NCBI RefSeq assembly: GCF_018401815.1
Contig: NZ_JAGYKG010000002.1
Coordinates: 248,001 to 312,000, forward strand
DNA length: 64,000 bases
DNA from: Nonlabens sp.
GTDB lineage: Bacteria > Bacteroidota > Bacteroidia > Flavobacteriales > Flavobacteriaceae
Direction of reading: 5' to 3'
Of this stretch, positions 1-9,428 are shown in pieces (positions within the stretch are counted from its first letter, which is position 1; each line of letters starts with the position of its first letter). The notes under the pieces are model-generated. The model saw only the letters and a list, made by a program, of their open reading frames with translations. It was not told the DNA's origin and did not search any database. A program made the translations under genes and the position numbers.

Positions 1-227
1 CTCATGTGGCTGAAGATCATCAGACTAAAAACGCACAAGCCATAACAGCGCAAAACGCTGCCTTGATGATTAAAGAAGAAGATCTTGATCAGTATTTCAC
101 CACAATTTGGGAAGGCTTATATGCTGATCTAGAATTACAGAAAAAACTTTCTGAAAACATAAAAAAGCAAGCGCTTCCAGACGCTACAACATCTATTGTT
201 AACCAATTAGAGCAATTACTCCAATGA
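1..227 (+). CDS. murG: MurG glycosyltransferase, C-terminal end (partial)
   Basis: The frame is open from the window edge to a TGA at 225-227, so only about the last 74 residues are present. The visible VAEDHQTKNA stretch is the conserved nucleotide-sugar-binding region near the C-terminus of MurG, which adds GlcNAc to lipid I on the cytoplasmic membrane face to make lipid II in peptidoglycan synthesis. The stop overlaps the start of murC by 4 nt (ATGA), so the two are translationally coupled within the mur-fts cluster. An internal GTG at 6 is not the true start; the gene begins upstream of the window. Identification rests on this short tail plus the murC-ftsQ context. Confidence 0.9.
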   Translation, partial: HVAEDHQTKNAQAITAQNAALMIKEEDLDQYFTTIWEGLYADLELQKKLSENIKKQALPDATTSIVNQLEQLLQ

Positions 228-1585
228 AAGAGTTAGAACACCTATCACATTTTTATTTTATCGGGATTGGTGGAATAGGGATGAGTGCGCTGGCTCGTTA
301 CCTAAATGAACAAGGTAAAAAAGTAGCCGGCTACGATCGGGTGGCTACTTCATTAACTGAAAAATTAGAGGCAGAGGGTATTGCTATTCATTATGTAGAC
401 CATTTTGAAATGATCCCTAAGGAATTCAAAAACGCACAAACGGCACAAGTTATTTATACCCCAGCGGTACCGGTTGACTTTGGAGAATTAGTCCGCTTTC
501 GCGAAAGCGGGGTGACCACTATTAAACGTGCACAACTTCTAGGTCAGATCTCTAGAACCATGACCTGTCTAGCCATAGCTGGAACCCATGGGAAAACAAC
601 TACTAGCGCGATGCTGGCTCATTTGCTCTACAAAAGTGATATTAAAGTAACTGCATTTTTAGGGGGGATTTTAGAAGAATACCACACCAATTACATTTGT
701 TCTGGAACAGATGTTATGGTTGTTGAAGCAGACGAATTTGACCGTTCTTTTATGCAATTGGATCCGGATATTGCTGGGATTACTGCTATGGATGCAGATC
801 ATCTGGATATTTATGGGGATGCAGCGACTTTTGAAAAGACCTTTCATGATTTTGCGGCTTTATTAAAAGGGAAAACCTTGTTGATCAATGAAAACTTAGA
901 TCTAAAAGGACTTCAGATAGGGCTTGACTCTGGGGACTATCAAGCGCTTCACGAAGTGATTATAGACGGTGCGTATCATTTTGACTTGAAAACCCCTAAA
1001 GGTATTTTAGAAAATTGCTATTTAAAATTACCTGGCAGGCACAACCTGAGTAATGCACTTATGGCTATGGCGGTAGCTTTAGAATACGGAGTAGATGCAG
1101 GAAAACTCCAGCTAGCTTTGGCCTCTTTTCCTGGAGTTGAGCGCAGGTTTACGTATCGTATGGATACCCCAAATAGGGTATTGATAGACGACTATGCACA
1201 TCACCCTGCAGAAATCAAGGCCGTGTTTCAAGCTATTACAGAAATGTATCCAAAAGAGAAAAAATTAGTGGTGTTTCAACCGCATTTATTCTCTAGAACA
1301 CGTGATTTTATGGACGAATTTGCGCTAGCATTATCTCAGTTTGATAAAGTGGGCTTGTTAGCGATCTATCCAGCAAGAGAACTTCCGATTGATGGAATTC
1401 ATTCAGAACTCTTGTGTCAAAAAATAACATCTTTAGAAAATGCACCAGAGGTAGTTAGAGTGATAGAGAAGAAAGATCTCGAAGAATTTATAAAGGAAAT
1501 GCATATAAGAGTTGTCGTGATGCTAGGTGCTGGGGATATTGGGGTAGAGATCAATCAACTTACTAAAAAATGGAGCGATGCATAA
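224..1585 (+). CDS. murC: UDP-N-acetylmuramate--L-alanine ligase
   Basis: MurC ligates L-alanine to UDP-MurNAc with ATP in the cytoplasm, the first peptide step of peptidoglycan synthesis. The 453 residues are normal for the family. Visible are the N-terminal Rossmann-like IGIGGIGMSALA motif (about residues 14-25), the ATP loop GTHGKT (120-125), the central EADEFDRSF motif and a C-terminal domain with DDYAHHPAEI. The start overlaps the murG stop by 4 nt and the end overlaps ftsQ by 8 nt, indicating one operon. A palindromic repeat at 493-510 encodes RFRES (residues 91-95) in the N-terminal domain without breaking the frame. Confidence 0.97.
   Translation: MKELEHLSHFYFIGIGGIGMSALARYLNEQGKKVAGYDRVATSLTEKLEAEGIAIHYVDHFEMIPKEFKNAQTAQVIYTPAVPVDFGELVRFRESGVTTIKRAQLLGQISRTMTCLAIAGTHGKTTTSAMLAHLLYKSDIKVTAFLGGILEEYHTNYICSGTDVMVVEADEFDRSFMQLDPDIAGITAMDADHLDIYGDAATFEKTFHDFAALLKGKTLLINENLDLKGLQIGLDSGDYQALHEVIIDGAYHFDLKTPKGILENCYLKLPGRHNLSNALMAMAVALEYGVDAGKLQLALASFPGVERRFTYRMDTPNRVLIDDYAHHPAEIKAVFQAITEMYPKEKKLVVFQPHLFSRTRDFMDEFALALSQFDKVGLLAIYPARELPIDGIHSELLCQKITSLENAPEVVRVIEKKDLEEFIKEMHIRVVVMLGAGDIGVEINQLTKKWSDA
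493..510. repeat. GCTTTCGCGAAAGC palindrome, copy 1 (in murC)
   Basis: The perfect 18-bp palindrome CCGCTTTCGCGAAAGCGG lies in frame within murC and is read as RFRES. Confidence 0.95.
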
Positions 1586-2294
1586 CTTAAAGAACATCAT
1601 AAAGTTGTTGCTGGCTATCTCCTTGGTAATAAGCCTTTACGCATTTGCGTCGAGTAGGTATAAGAACAGAAAACTAAAAGACATAAGCATCACGTTTACA
1701 GACTATAGCGATCCGTTGATTTCTGAAAAAAACGTTAATAAATTGTTGATACAAAATAATGATACGGTTAAGAACCTGATCATAGAAAATTTAGATTTGA
1801 AGAAGAGTGAAGAGCGACTTGTTCAAAATGTAATGATCAGAGATGCAGAAGTTTCTGTTTCTATCGATGGATTGCTAAAAGCGGTTGTACAACCTAGAAA
1901 ACCTATTGCAAGGATTATGGGTCAAACAAATGCTTATCTCGATCAAGATAATTTAATCATGCCGCTGTCCAAAGAGCATACCGTTAATGTTCCGTTGATT
2001 TATGGGTACAGCAAGAGCGTGCAGAATAAAGCTTTTGAGTTGATCAATTTTATTAAAAATGATGCGTTGTTAAAAGCGTCTTTTACTCAAATAGTCTTTG
2101 ATAAACAAGACGAGGTAAGCCTAGAGGTAAGAGCTTTTGATTTTAAAGTAAGGTTAGGAAAAGTAGAGAAACTAGAGCATAAGATGATGAATTACAAAGC
2201 CTTTCTTGCAAAGATGCAAAAGGATACCGCATGGAGCGAGATCCAGTCAATAGATTTGCGATTTGACAATCAAGTAGTAGTAATAAAAAAGTAG
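1578..2294 (+). CDS. ftsQ: cell division protein FtsQ/DivIB
   Basis: This 238-residue protein has a short cytoplasmic N-terminus, one membrane segment (about residues 5-27) and a periplasmic domain, as in FtsQ, the bitopic divisome protein linking early and late division proteins. Sequence conservation in FtsQ is low, so the call rests on size, topology, the POTRA/FtsQ-like body and its place between murC and ftsA. It overlaps murC by 8 nt and ends 4 nt before ftsA, so it is co-transcribed. No catalytic motif is expected. Confidence 0.88.
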   Translation: MHNLKNIIKLLLAISLVISLYAFASSRYKNRKLKDISITFTDYSDPLISEKNVNKLLIQNNDTVKNLIIENLDLKKSEERLVQNVMIRDAEVSVSIDGLLKAVVQPRKPIARIMGQTNAYLDQDNLIMPLSKEHTVNVPLIYGYSKSVQNKAFELINFIKNDALLKASFTQIVFDKQDEVSLEVRAFDFKVRLGKVEKLEHKMMNYKAFLAKMQKDTAWSEIQSIDLRFDNQVVVIKK

Positions 2295-2298
2295 GAAA

Positions 2299-3630
2299 AT
2301 GGAACAACAAGAATATGCAGTAGGGCTGGATATAGGTACTACTAAGATTGTAGCTATGATCGGTCGTAAAAATGAATACGGTAAACTTGAGATTCTAGGT
2401 GTGGGAAGGTCAAAAAGTTTGGGGGTACACCGCGGGGTGGTCAACAATATTACTCAAACCATAACTTCTATACAACAGGCGGTAAGCCAGGCAGAAGCAG
2501 TAAGCGGGATTAAAATAAAAGAGGTGACTGTAGGGATTGCAGGACAGCACATACGAAGTTTGCAACACAGTGATTACATTACTAGAGCAGATAGTGAAGT
2601 GGTTATTAATCAAGAAGATATTGCAACCCTTTGTAATCAGGTCTTTAAATTAGTCATGCTTCCTGGAGAGGAAATTATTCACGTGCTCCCTCAAGAATAT
2701 AAAATTGATGGTCAGTCAGACGTAAAGGAACCTGTAGGAATGTACGGAGGTCGTTTGGAAGCCAATTTTCATGTGGTTGTGGGACAGGTAGCTTCCATAC
2801 GCAATATTTATAGATGTGTAAAAAGTGCCGATCTGGAATTAAAGACAATTACCCTAGAGCCACTTGCAAGTGCAGATGCAGTTTTGAGTCAAGAAGAAAA
2901 AGAAGCTGGTGTTGCTTTAATTGATATAGGTGGGGGAACAACAGACCTTGCTATTTTTAAAGACGGAATTATACGCCATACAGCCGTAATTCCTCAAGGA
3001 GGAAACATCATTACTCAAGACATTAAGGAAGGTTGTTCCATCATAGAAAAACATGCAGAGCTGCTCAAAACAAAATTTGGTAGTGCATGGCCTGGTGAGA
3101 ATAAAGAAAACGAAATAGTCTCCATTCCTGGATTAAGAGGTCGCGAGCCTAAGGAAATCACACTTAAAAATTTGAGTAAGATCATTCACGCTCGTGTGAT
3201 TGAGATTTTAGAAACGGTTTTTGTAGAGATTAAAAACTACGGTCATGACGAGCCTAAAAAGCAATTGATTGCAGGAGTAGTTTTGACTGGAGGAGGTAGC
3301 CAGTTAAAACATATTAAACAACTAGCAGAGTATGTGACAGGAATGCCTAGCAGAATAGGCTACCCCAATGAGCACCTCGCTGGGGATAGCGATACAGAAA
3401 GTACCAGTCCATTGTTTGCAACAGCAGTAGGTTTGGTAATGAAAGGTCTGGAAGGACACTTTGATCAAGATGAAGAAAAAGCAGTAGAAGAACCAGTTCT
3501 AGAGCAACCAATAGAAGAAGTCGAAGAAACAGAAGAAGAAGCTTCAACTATTTCTGAAGAAATAAAAAAGAAGGGAATTTTTGATGCTTGGGCAACCAAG
3601 TTTAAAGAGTTTCTTGACAAAGCAGAGTAA
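2299..3630 (+). CDS. ftsA: cell division protein FtsA
   Basis: FtsA is an actin-like ATPase that anchors FtsZ filaments to the membrane. The 443-residue protein shows the phosphate-1 loop VGLDIGTTKIVAMIG (about residues 8-22), the phosphate-2 motif ALIDIGGGTTDLAIF (about 203-217) and the adenosine motif GVVLTGGGSQL. The last 20 residues (GIFDAWATKFKEFLDKAE) form a plausible amphipathic membrane-targeting helix, preceded by a highly acidic linker (about residues 390-420). It follows ftsQ by 4 nt and precedes ftsZ by 86 nt. Confidence 0.97.
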   Translation: MEQQEYAVGLDIGTTKIVAMIGRKNEYGKLEILGVGRSKSLGVHRGVVNNITQTITSIQQAVSQAEAVSGIKIKEVTVGIAGQHIRSLQHSDYITRADSEVVINQEDIATLCNQVFKLVMLPGEEIIHVLPQEYKIDGQSDVKEPVGMYGGRLEANFHVVVGQVASIRNIYRCVKSADLELKTITLEPLASADAVLSQEEKEAGVALIDIGGGTTDLAIFKDGIIRHTAVIPQGGNIITQDIKEGCSIIEKHAELLKTKFGSAWPGENKENEIVSIPGLRGREPKEITLKNLSKIIHARVIEILETVFVEIKNYGHDEPKKQLIAGVVLTGGGSQLKHIKQLAEYVTGMPSRIGYPNEHLAGDSDTESTSPLFATAVGLVMKGLEGHFDQDEEKAVEEPVLEQPIEEVEETEEEASTISEEIKKKGIFDAWATKFKEFLDKAE

Positions 3631-3716
3631 TTCAGTTTAGACTACTCGCTTGCAACACTAAATAAGAATATCGTGGTGAAACCACCACAAAGCTTAAACC
3701 ATAAAGTAGCCATATT

Positions 3717-5675
3717 ATGAGTGAAGAATTTAACAGCATCGCCTTTGATTTGCCTAAAAACAAATCAAACGTCATCAAAGTCATCGGGGTAGGTGGAGGT
3801 GGTAGCAATGCCATCAAGCACATGTACCAGCAAGGAATTAAAGGAGTAGATTTTGTCATCTGTAACACAGATTCACAAGCCCTTGAAAACAGTCCTGTAC
3901 CTAACAAAATACAACTAGGAGTAACCCTAACGGAAGGTTTAGGAGCTGGGGCAAATCCTGAAGTAGGAGAACGCGCAGCTCAAGAAAGTATACAAGACGT
4001 TAGAGCGCTTTTAGATTCTAATACCAAAATGGTATTCATTACCGCTGGAATGGGTGGAGGAACTGGAACAGGAGCTGCTCCAGTAATTGCACAAATTGCC
4101 CGCGATATGGACATTCTTACCGTAGGTATTGTCACAACACCTTTTCAGTTTGAAGGAAAAGTACGCAATGAGCAGGCACAAAAAGGAATAGAAAAATTCC
4201 GTAAAAGTGTAGACTCTCTGATCATTATCAATAACAATAAATTGAGAGATGTTTATGGAAACTTAGGTTTTAAAGCAGGATTCTCTAAAGCTGATGAGGT
4301 ACTTGCTACTGCCTCAAAAGGTATTGCTGAGGTGATCACAAATCACTACACCCAAAACATTGATTTACATGACGCAAGAACAGTACTCGCAAATAGCGGT
4401 ACGGCTATTATGGGAAGCGCACAAGCATCCGGCTCTAACCGAGCTCAAGAAGGAATTCTTAAGGCATTAGACTCTCCTTTGTTGAATGATAATAAAATCG
4501 ATGGTGCTACCAACGTGTTGCTATTGATCGTCTCTGGTACAGAAGAAATTACTATTGATGAAATCGGTGAAATAAATGAACACATACAAAATGAAGCTGG
4601 CGGAGTGGCAAACATCATTATGGGTGTAGGAGAAGACGAAGCCTTAGGTAACGCAATTTCCATCACTGTTATCGCCACTGGATTTGATGTAGAACAGCAA
4701 AATGAGATATCAAATACAGAAGCCAAGCGTATTATCCATACACTAGAAGAGGAGCAACGTGCTACTGCGATTTTAGAAGAAACCTCCGTCAATGTAATTC
4801 CTGGAACGTTGATTATGGATCTGGACGAAGAGGTAGAAGAACATCTCGCTTTCGCGAAAGCGGAACAAGCTTCAGAGCCTGCCGAGCAGTTAATAATCGT
4901 TCATGAATTAGGTGATGAAGAGGTGGAGGAAACTATGGTTCCTGTAGCAGAGGAAAACGTATTCATTCCTACTACAGAATTTATACAAAACCTCAACGTG
5001 ATCTATGAAGAAGTCTTGGATCAAGCTCAGGAATTCATCATTAAAGAGGTAGTTAATAAGGAGGTCACCCCAGAAATTACAGAGGAAGAAGAAAAGGATC
5101 AGTTTTTCTTAGATTTTGACATGCCTTTATCAGCTCAATTGGAACAAAAAGAGGTCCCAACCACTACCCATTATCTGGAAGATATTGAAGTAAACGATCC
5201 TATTAATGTAGTTCCTGTAACAGAGTTTTCTGACGAAGGTGAAAAAAAGTACTCTTTAGAAGATTATTTGGAAGTTGAAGATCAATTGAATGCTGCAAGA
5301 CCTCGAGAGCCTAAAGTTAAAGTAAGCACCGAACCAGAAATAAAAATCCTGATAAAAGAAGTGGAGCAAACACCTCAACCTATCGATCAAGAGGCGCGTA
5401 AAGAGGTAGATCCTACTGACTTGCCACTTAATGAGGCTTTAGTGCTTAGGGCAGAAGAACGCAAGCGTAAGATGCACGCTTATAATTTTAAGTTTAAAAG
5501 TTCCCACCGTATAGAAGAGATAGAAAAACAACCAGCCTATTTAAGGCATGGTGTAGAACTGGATCAATTACCTGAAGAAAGAGATCGATCGAGAACCACA
5601 CTTTCTACAAATGAGAATGACGAGATCCAATTGCGATCTAATAACAATTCTTTTTTACACGATAATGTAGACTAG
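3717..5675 (+). CDS. ftsZ: cell division protein FtsZ with long C-terminal linker
   Basis: FtsZ is the tubulin-like GTPase that forms the Z ring. The globular domain shows [10 protein letters not shown] and the tubulin signature GGGTGTG (residues 113-119) and ends near residue 320. The protein has 652 residues, much longer than the roughly 380-400 of E. coli; the excess is an acidic, low-complexity linker (about residues 350-590). A conserved-type tail peptide ([15 protein letters not shown]) near the end should bind FtsA. A palindromic repeat encodes LAFAKAEQ near residue 378 in the linker. The gene follows ftsA and ends before a terminator at 5702-5733, which closes the cluster. Confidence 0.97.
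   Translation: MSEEFNSIAFDLPKNKSNVIKVIGVGGGGSNAIKHMYQQGIKGVDFVICNTDSQALENSPVPNKIQLGVTLTEGLGAGANPEVGERAAQESIQDVRALLDSNTKMVFITAGMGGGTGTGAAPVIAQIARDMDILTVGIVTTPFQFEGKVRNEQAQKGIEKFRKSVDSLIIINNNKLRDVYGNLGFKAGFSKADEVLATASKGIAEVITNHYTQNIDLHDARTVLANSGTAIMGSAQASGSNRAQEGILKALDSPLLNDNKIDGATNVLLLIVSGTEEITIDEIGEINEHIQNEAGGVANIIMGVGEDEALGNAISITVIATGFDVEQQNEISNTEAKRIIHTLEEEQRATAILEETSVNVIPGTLIMDLDEEVEEHLAFAKAEQASEPAEQLIIVHELGDEEVEETMVPVAEENVFIPTTEFIQNLNVIYEEVLDQAQEFIIKEVVNKEVTPEITEEEEKDQFFLDFDMPLSAQLEQKEVPTTTHYLEDIEVNDPINVVPVTEFSDEGEKKYSLEDYLEVEDQLNAARPREPKVKVSTEPEIKILIKEVEQTPQPIDQEARKEVDPTDLPLNEALVLRAEERKRKMHAYNFKFKSSHRIEEIEKQPAYLRHGVELDQLPEERDRSRTTLSTNENDEIQLRSNNNSFLHDNVD
4847..4862. repeat. GCTTTCGCGAAAGC palindrome, copy 2 (in ftsZ)
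   Basis: The exact core GCTTTCGCGAAAGC (4848-4861) lies in the FtsZ linker and is read as AFAKA. Confidence 0.95.
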
Positions 5676-5701
5676 TGATAGTGGCTATAAAATAACAACC
5701 G

Positions 5702-5733
5702 CCCAAATACTGTAATGGTATCTGGGTTTTTTT
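5702..5733 (+). terminator. intrinsic terminator after ftsZ
   Basis: Arms cccaaatac (5702-5710) and gtatctggg (5718-5726) pair with one mismatch and are followed by seven T. The hairpin sits 27 nt after the ftsZ stop. Confidence 0.75.
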
Positions 5734-5837
5734 ATGTTTTACAAAATGGTATTTTTAATTTTTGTATCAGTGTGCGCAGACGCAATAATCCTACAGTTCC
5801 ATTTAAGGAGCATTACCAACACCTAAAAAATAAGAAT

Positions 5838-6284
5838 ATGAGTTTAGAGAAAGAAATTATGACTGCCATCAAAGAGGCTATGAAAGCAAAAGATCAAACA
5901 GCGCTTGCAGCATTAAGAGCCGTAAAAAGCGAGATTTTATTAGCTAAAACATCAGGCACTAGCGAGGAACTGACGGATGAAGAGGAAGTTAAGCTGGTTC
6001 AAAAGTTAGTAAAACAACGCAAGGATAGCGCCCGTATATTCTCAGAGCAACATAGAGAAGACCTTTCAGAGCCAGAACTCGCTCAAGCAGCAGTATTAGA
6101 GCAGTTTTTACCAGAACAGATGAGTGAAGAAGAAATAACAAAAGCAGTAACTGCTATTATTGCTAACACAGGCGCTTTAGGCATGAAAGATATGGGTAAA
6201 GTCATGGGAATGGCAAATAAAGAACTAGCAGGAAAAGCAGATGGGAGAAGTATCAGTGCTGCTGTTAAAGCGCAACTTACCTAA
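5838..6284 (+). CDS. GatB/YqeY domain protein
   Basis: The 148-residue protein matches the stand-alone YqeY family, which resembles the tail domain of the GatB subunit of the tRNA amidotransferase. Typical features are the basic helical N-terminus (KDQTALAALRAVKSEI), the EEVKLVQKLVKQRKDSARIF helix, EQFLPEQMSEEEI and the closing GADGRSISAAVK-like end. I chose the ATG at 5838 because the longer open frame from 5715 runs through the ftsZ terminator and has no family similarity. The role is probably tRNA-related but poorly known. A terminator follows at 6308. Confidence 0.88.
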   Translation: MSLEKEIMTAIKEAMKAKDQTALAALRAVKSEILLAKTSGTSEELTDEEEVKLVQKLVKQRKDSARIFSEQHREDLSEPELAQAAVLEQFLPEQMSEEEITKAVTAIIANTGALGMKDMGKVMGMANKELAGKADGRSISAAVKAQLT

Positions 6285-6307
6285 GCCGATCACTCGTTCA
6301 ATTTCAG

Positions 6308-6339
6308 ATGGCTGCACTAAGATTGCAGCCATTTTATTT
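6308..6339 (+). terminator. intrinsic terminator after the YqeY-like gene
   Basis: Arms atggctgca (6308-6316) and tgcagccat (6324-6332) form a perfect 9-bp stem with a 7-nt loop, followed by a T-rich tract. Confidence 0.8.
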
Positions 6340-6340
6340 A

Positions 6341-6750
6341 GCACCAATAAGGTCATAATTAGGTTTAATGATGTCTAAAGTGGCTCTATGTAAGATTGTT
6401 GCTGACGTATTCTTTAGCAATAGCTCCATAAAAAAAACACGGTTTCTAAAAATATAATGTATATTTAAGTGCCATCTTTAAGCAGAAAGTCGTGATATTT
6501 TGACGACTTGGTGTATTCTGAGAGTCTTACTTATTCAAAGTTATTTAAGCAATCAGGAAAAGCAAAGAGAGGTAATGACTGTTGATCAAACTTCAGTTTT
6601 GAAAAAGATGATTAATCAATATTTGGAGAACCCTAACAAGGGTAACATAGATCATCAAGTAAATTTGCCTGCGGGACACTTTTATTGTAATGTAAGGTAT
6701 TGTAAGGGAAAATGATTTAATTTTTATAGCGCAAACAAATTCATCTATTT
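6341..6750. other. 410-bp spacer before the glycogen operon
   Basis: I see no TAnnTTTG promoter with good spacing here and no RNA gene. One weak short open frame (6575-6715) is listed separately. The region should hold the glg promoter, which I could not place. Confidence 0.5.
6575..6715 (+). CDS. possible small protein, 46 residues, unknown
   Basis: An ATG at 6575 opens 46 codons ending 35 nt before glgA. The predicted peptide has an acidic/basic helical start (VDQTSVLKKMINQYLENPNKG) and two Cys near the end (FYCNVRYCKGK). I recognise no family. The frame extends upstream to 6500, but the upstream part looks non-coding. It may be chance; conservation in related genomes ahead of glgA would decide. 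It could alternatively be part of an untranslated glg leader. Confidence 0.2.
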   Translation: MTVDQTSVLKKMINQYLENPNKGNIDHQVNLPAGHFYCNVRYCKGK

Positions 6751-8157
6751 ATGAATATTATTCATATCAGTGCCGAGTGTTATCCAGTAGCCAAAGTAGG
6801 TGGGCTTGCGGATGTCGTGGGAGCACTGCCTAAATTTCAAAATGTTCAAGGTGAAAATACGAGTGTCATCATGCCTTTTTATGACTTAGCTTATACAAGA
6901 ACCAACTCTTTTATTAATAAAGGAAAAGGGGTGGTTAAATTGGCACAACAGACGTATGATTTCCATGTGCTCGAGCTTGTTGGTACAGACTTGGGTTTTC
7001 CGCTTTACTTAATTGATATTCCATCATTGCTTTTTAAGGACTATGTATATTCTGTTGATGATTCCAAAAGATTTACTGCCTTTCAAATTGCTGCGTTGCA
7101 ATGGTTAGGCACACAAAAGAGTCTGCCAGATGTGATTCATTGCCACGATCATCATACGGGACTAATTCCTTTTATGATGTACTATTGTTATGATTTTAAG
7201 TTGTTTAAAAACATCGCTTCGGTCTTGAGCATTCACAATGCGCAGTATCAAGGAGGCTTTTCTCACGAACATATAGGATGGATCCCTGCATTTCAACCTG
7301 AGCACACCGGATTGTTAGATTGGGATGGCTATATCAACCCACTAGCATGTGGTATTAAATGTGCCTGGCGTGTGAACACCGTTTCTCCTAGTTATATGGA
7401 AGAACTAAAACACCACGCCAATGGCCTCGAAGGTTTACTAAGTCATGAGTCTGCCAAATGTGTAGGCATTCTCAATGGTATAGATACACAAGTTTGGGAT
7501 ACGGCCACCGATTCTTATCTTATAAAGAACTATTCAGTAACCACCTATACACGTGGAAAAAAGGCCAATAAGAAATGGTTATGTGATACTTATCACCTAG
7601 ATATGAATCAACCCTTATTTGTCTTTATAGGTAGGCTGGTTTATGAGAAGGGCTCTGATCTCTTTCCAGAAGTCTTTGATCAAGTCTTGAATCATAAAAA
7701 TAGTTCCATTTTGTTATTAGGTTCTGGAGATCCTAAAACGGAAGAACAATTAAAGGCCTTAAATGAAAAATTTGAGGGCCAATACAACTCCTATATAGGT
7801 TATGATGAAAAACTAGCACACATCGCCTATGCAGGAGCAGATTTTTTACTTATGCCTTCTCGAGTTGAGCCTTGTGGCCTCAACCAGATGTATTCCTTAA
7901 GGTATGGAACCATTCCCATTGTTAGTGCTGTAGGTGGTTTAAAAGATACGATAGTGGACATAGGAGATGGCGGTTTTGGACTGATGCACGAGGATACGAC
8001 GGTGGAGCAAATTGTATCCTCTGTAAAAAGAGCTACCTCTCTTTATAAAGATCAGCTAACAATTAAGAAATTAAGAAAACAGATCATGAACATAGACCAT
8101 TCTTGGGATCGATCTGCGAAAATCTATATACAACTCTATAACTCATTAACCTACTGA
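6751..8157 (+). CDS. glgA: glycogen synthase (GT5)
   Basis: GlgA transfers glucose from ADP-glucose to growing alpha-1,4-glucan in the cytoplasm. The 468-residue protein carries the N-terminal substrate-loop KVGGLADV (residues 15-22), HCHDHHTG, the IFIGRLVYEKGSDL-type start of the C-terminal Rossmann domain and the catalytic MPSRVEPCGLNQMYSLRYG region near residue 370. glgC follows after 2 nt and glgB 3 nt after that, so the three enzymes of classical ADP-glucose glycogen synthesis form one operon. The start is the first ATG with the family's N-terminus directly at it. Confidence 0.97.
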   Translation: MNIIHISAECYPVAKVGGLADVVGALPKFQNVQGENTSVIMPFYDLAYTRTNSFINKGKGVVKLAQQTYDFHVLELVGTDLGFPLYLIDIPSLLFKDYVYSVDDSKRFTAFQIAALQWLGTQKSLPDVIHCHDHHTGLIPFMMYYCYDFKLFKNIASVLSIHNAQYQGGFSHEHIGWIPAFQPEHTGLLDWDGYINPLACGIKCAWRVNTVSPSYMEELKHHANGLEGLLSHESAKCVGILNGIDTQVWDTATDSYLIKNYSVTTYTRGKKANKKWLCDTYHLDMNQPLFVFIGRLVYEKGSDLFPEVFDQVLNHKNSSILLLGSGDPKTEEQLKALNEKFEGQYNSYIGYDEKLAHIAYAGADFLLMPSRVEPCGLNQMYSLRYGTIPIVSAVGGLKDTIVDIGDGGFGLMHEDTTVEQIVSSVKRATSLYKDQLTIKKLRKQIMNIDHSWDRSAKIYIQLYNSLTY

Positions 8158-8159
8158 TT

Positions 8160-9425
8160 ATGATGAATGACAAAGTTTTAAGTATCATATTAGGTGGAGG
8201 GCAAGGAACCAGACTTTATCCACTAACTGAAACAAGAAGTAAGCCTGCAGTAAATATAGCTGGGAAATACCGATTGGTTGATATCCCCATTTCTAATTGC
8301 ATCAATTCTGGTTTGAAGAGAATGTATGTATTGACACAATTTAATTCTGCTTCATTAAACAGACATATTAAGAATACCTACCATTTTAGTTTCTTTAGTT
8401 CGGCATTTGTCGATGTTCTTGCTGCTGAGCAAACTCCAGATAACAAAGGCTGGTTTCAGGGTACTGCCGATGCCGTTAGACAAAGCATGCACCATGTTTT
8501 AAGACACAATTTTGAATATGTGTTAATTCTATCCGGGGATCAATTGTATCAAATGGATTTTAATGAAATGCTCCAGGCTCATATAGATGGAGGTGTAGAC
8601 ATATCTCTTGCGACCATTCCTGTAAATGAGAAGGACGCACCTTCTTTTGGTATTCTTAAAACAAATCAGGACAACAACATTACTTCATTTATTGAAAAAC
8701 CAACAGCAAGTTTATTGCCAGATTGGACCAGTCAGGTAAGTGATGAAATGAAAAAGCAGGGTAAAAATTACTTGGCCAGCATGGGGATCTATATTTTTAA
8801 TAAAGACCTATTAATAGCGCTTATGAACGATACAAGTACTATTGATTTTGGTAAAGAAATCATACCTCAAGCTATTGGGAAACATAAAATACTAAGCTAT
8901 CAATTTGAAGGATACTGGACAGATATAGGAAATATAGAGTCGTTTTTTGAAGCTAACTTAGGTCTTACTGACGATATTCCAGAGTTCAATCTTTATGACG
9001 ACAAACAACGTATTTTTACCAATGCCCGATTGCTGCCTACTTCAAAAATATCAGACACTCATTTACAAAAGGCGGTTATTGCCGAGGGTTGTATTATTCA
9101 AGCAGCCAAAATTGAACGTTCAGTTATAGGAATACGCTCTAGAATAGGAAAAGACTCTACAGTAATCAATACCTACATGATGGGTAATGATGAATATGAA
9201 TCCTTAGAAAAAATTGAAAAATCACATATTAAAATTCTCGCTGGAATTGGAGACCGATGTTATATTAAAAACACGATTATTGATAAAAATGTACGTATCG
9301 GAGATGACGTAAAAATCAATGGAGGGTCGCATTTAAAAGATCAAGAAACTGAGTATTTTGTCGTAAAAGATGGTATTGTAGTGATCAAAAAAGACGCCGT
9401 TATTCCTCAAGGATTTTCACTTTAA
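8160..9425 (+). CDS. glgC: glucose-1-phosphate adenylyltransferase
   Basis: GlgC makes ADP-glucose from glucose-1-phosphate and ATP, the committed step of glycogen synthesis. The nucleotidyltransferase signature GGGQGTRL spans residues 12-19, followed by SKPAVNIAGKYRLVDIPISNCINSG and LSGDQLYQMDF; the C-terminal part is a left-handed beta-helix with hexapeptide-like repeats (TYMMGNDEYESLEK, GIGDRCYIKNTIIDKNVRIGD). The length of 421 residues is normal. The gene begins ATGATG, so the start could be 8160 or 8163. It is tightly packed between glgA and glgB. Confidence 0.97.
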   Translation: MMNDKVLSIILGGGQGTRLYPLTETRSKPAVNIAGKYRLVDIPISNCINSGLKRMYVLTQFNSASLNRHIKNTYHFSFFSSAFVDVLAAEQTPDNKGWFQGTADAVRQSMHHVLRHNFEYVLILSGDQLYQMDFNEMLQAHIDGGVDISLATIPVNEKDAPSFGILKTNQDNNITSFIEKPTASLLPDWTSQVSDEMKKQGKNYLASMGIYIFNKDLLIALMNDTSTIDFGKEIIPQAIGKHKILSYQFEGYWTDIGNIESFFEANLGLTDDIPEFNLYDDKQRIFTNARLLPTSKISDTHLQKAVIAEGCIIQAAKIERSVIGIRSRIGKDSTVINTYMMGNDEYESLEKIEKSHIKILAGIGDRCYIKNTIIDKNVRIGDDVKINGGSHLKDQETEYFVVKDGIVVIKKDAVIPQGFSL

Positions 9426-9428
9426 ATC

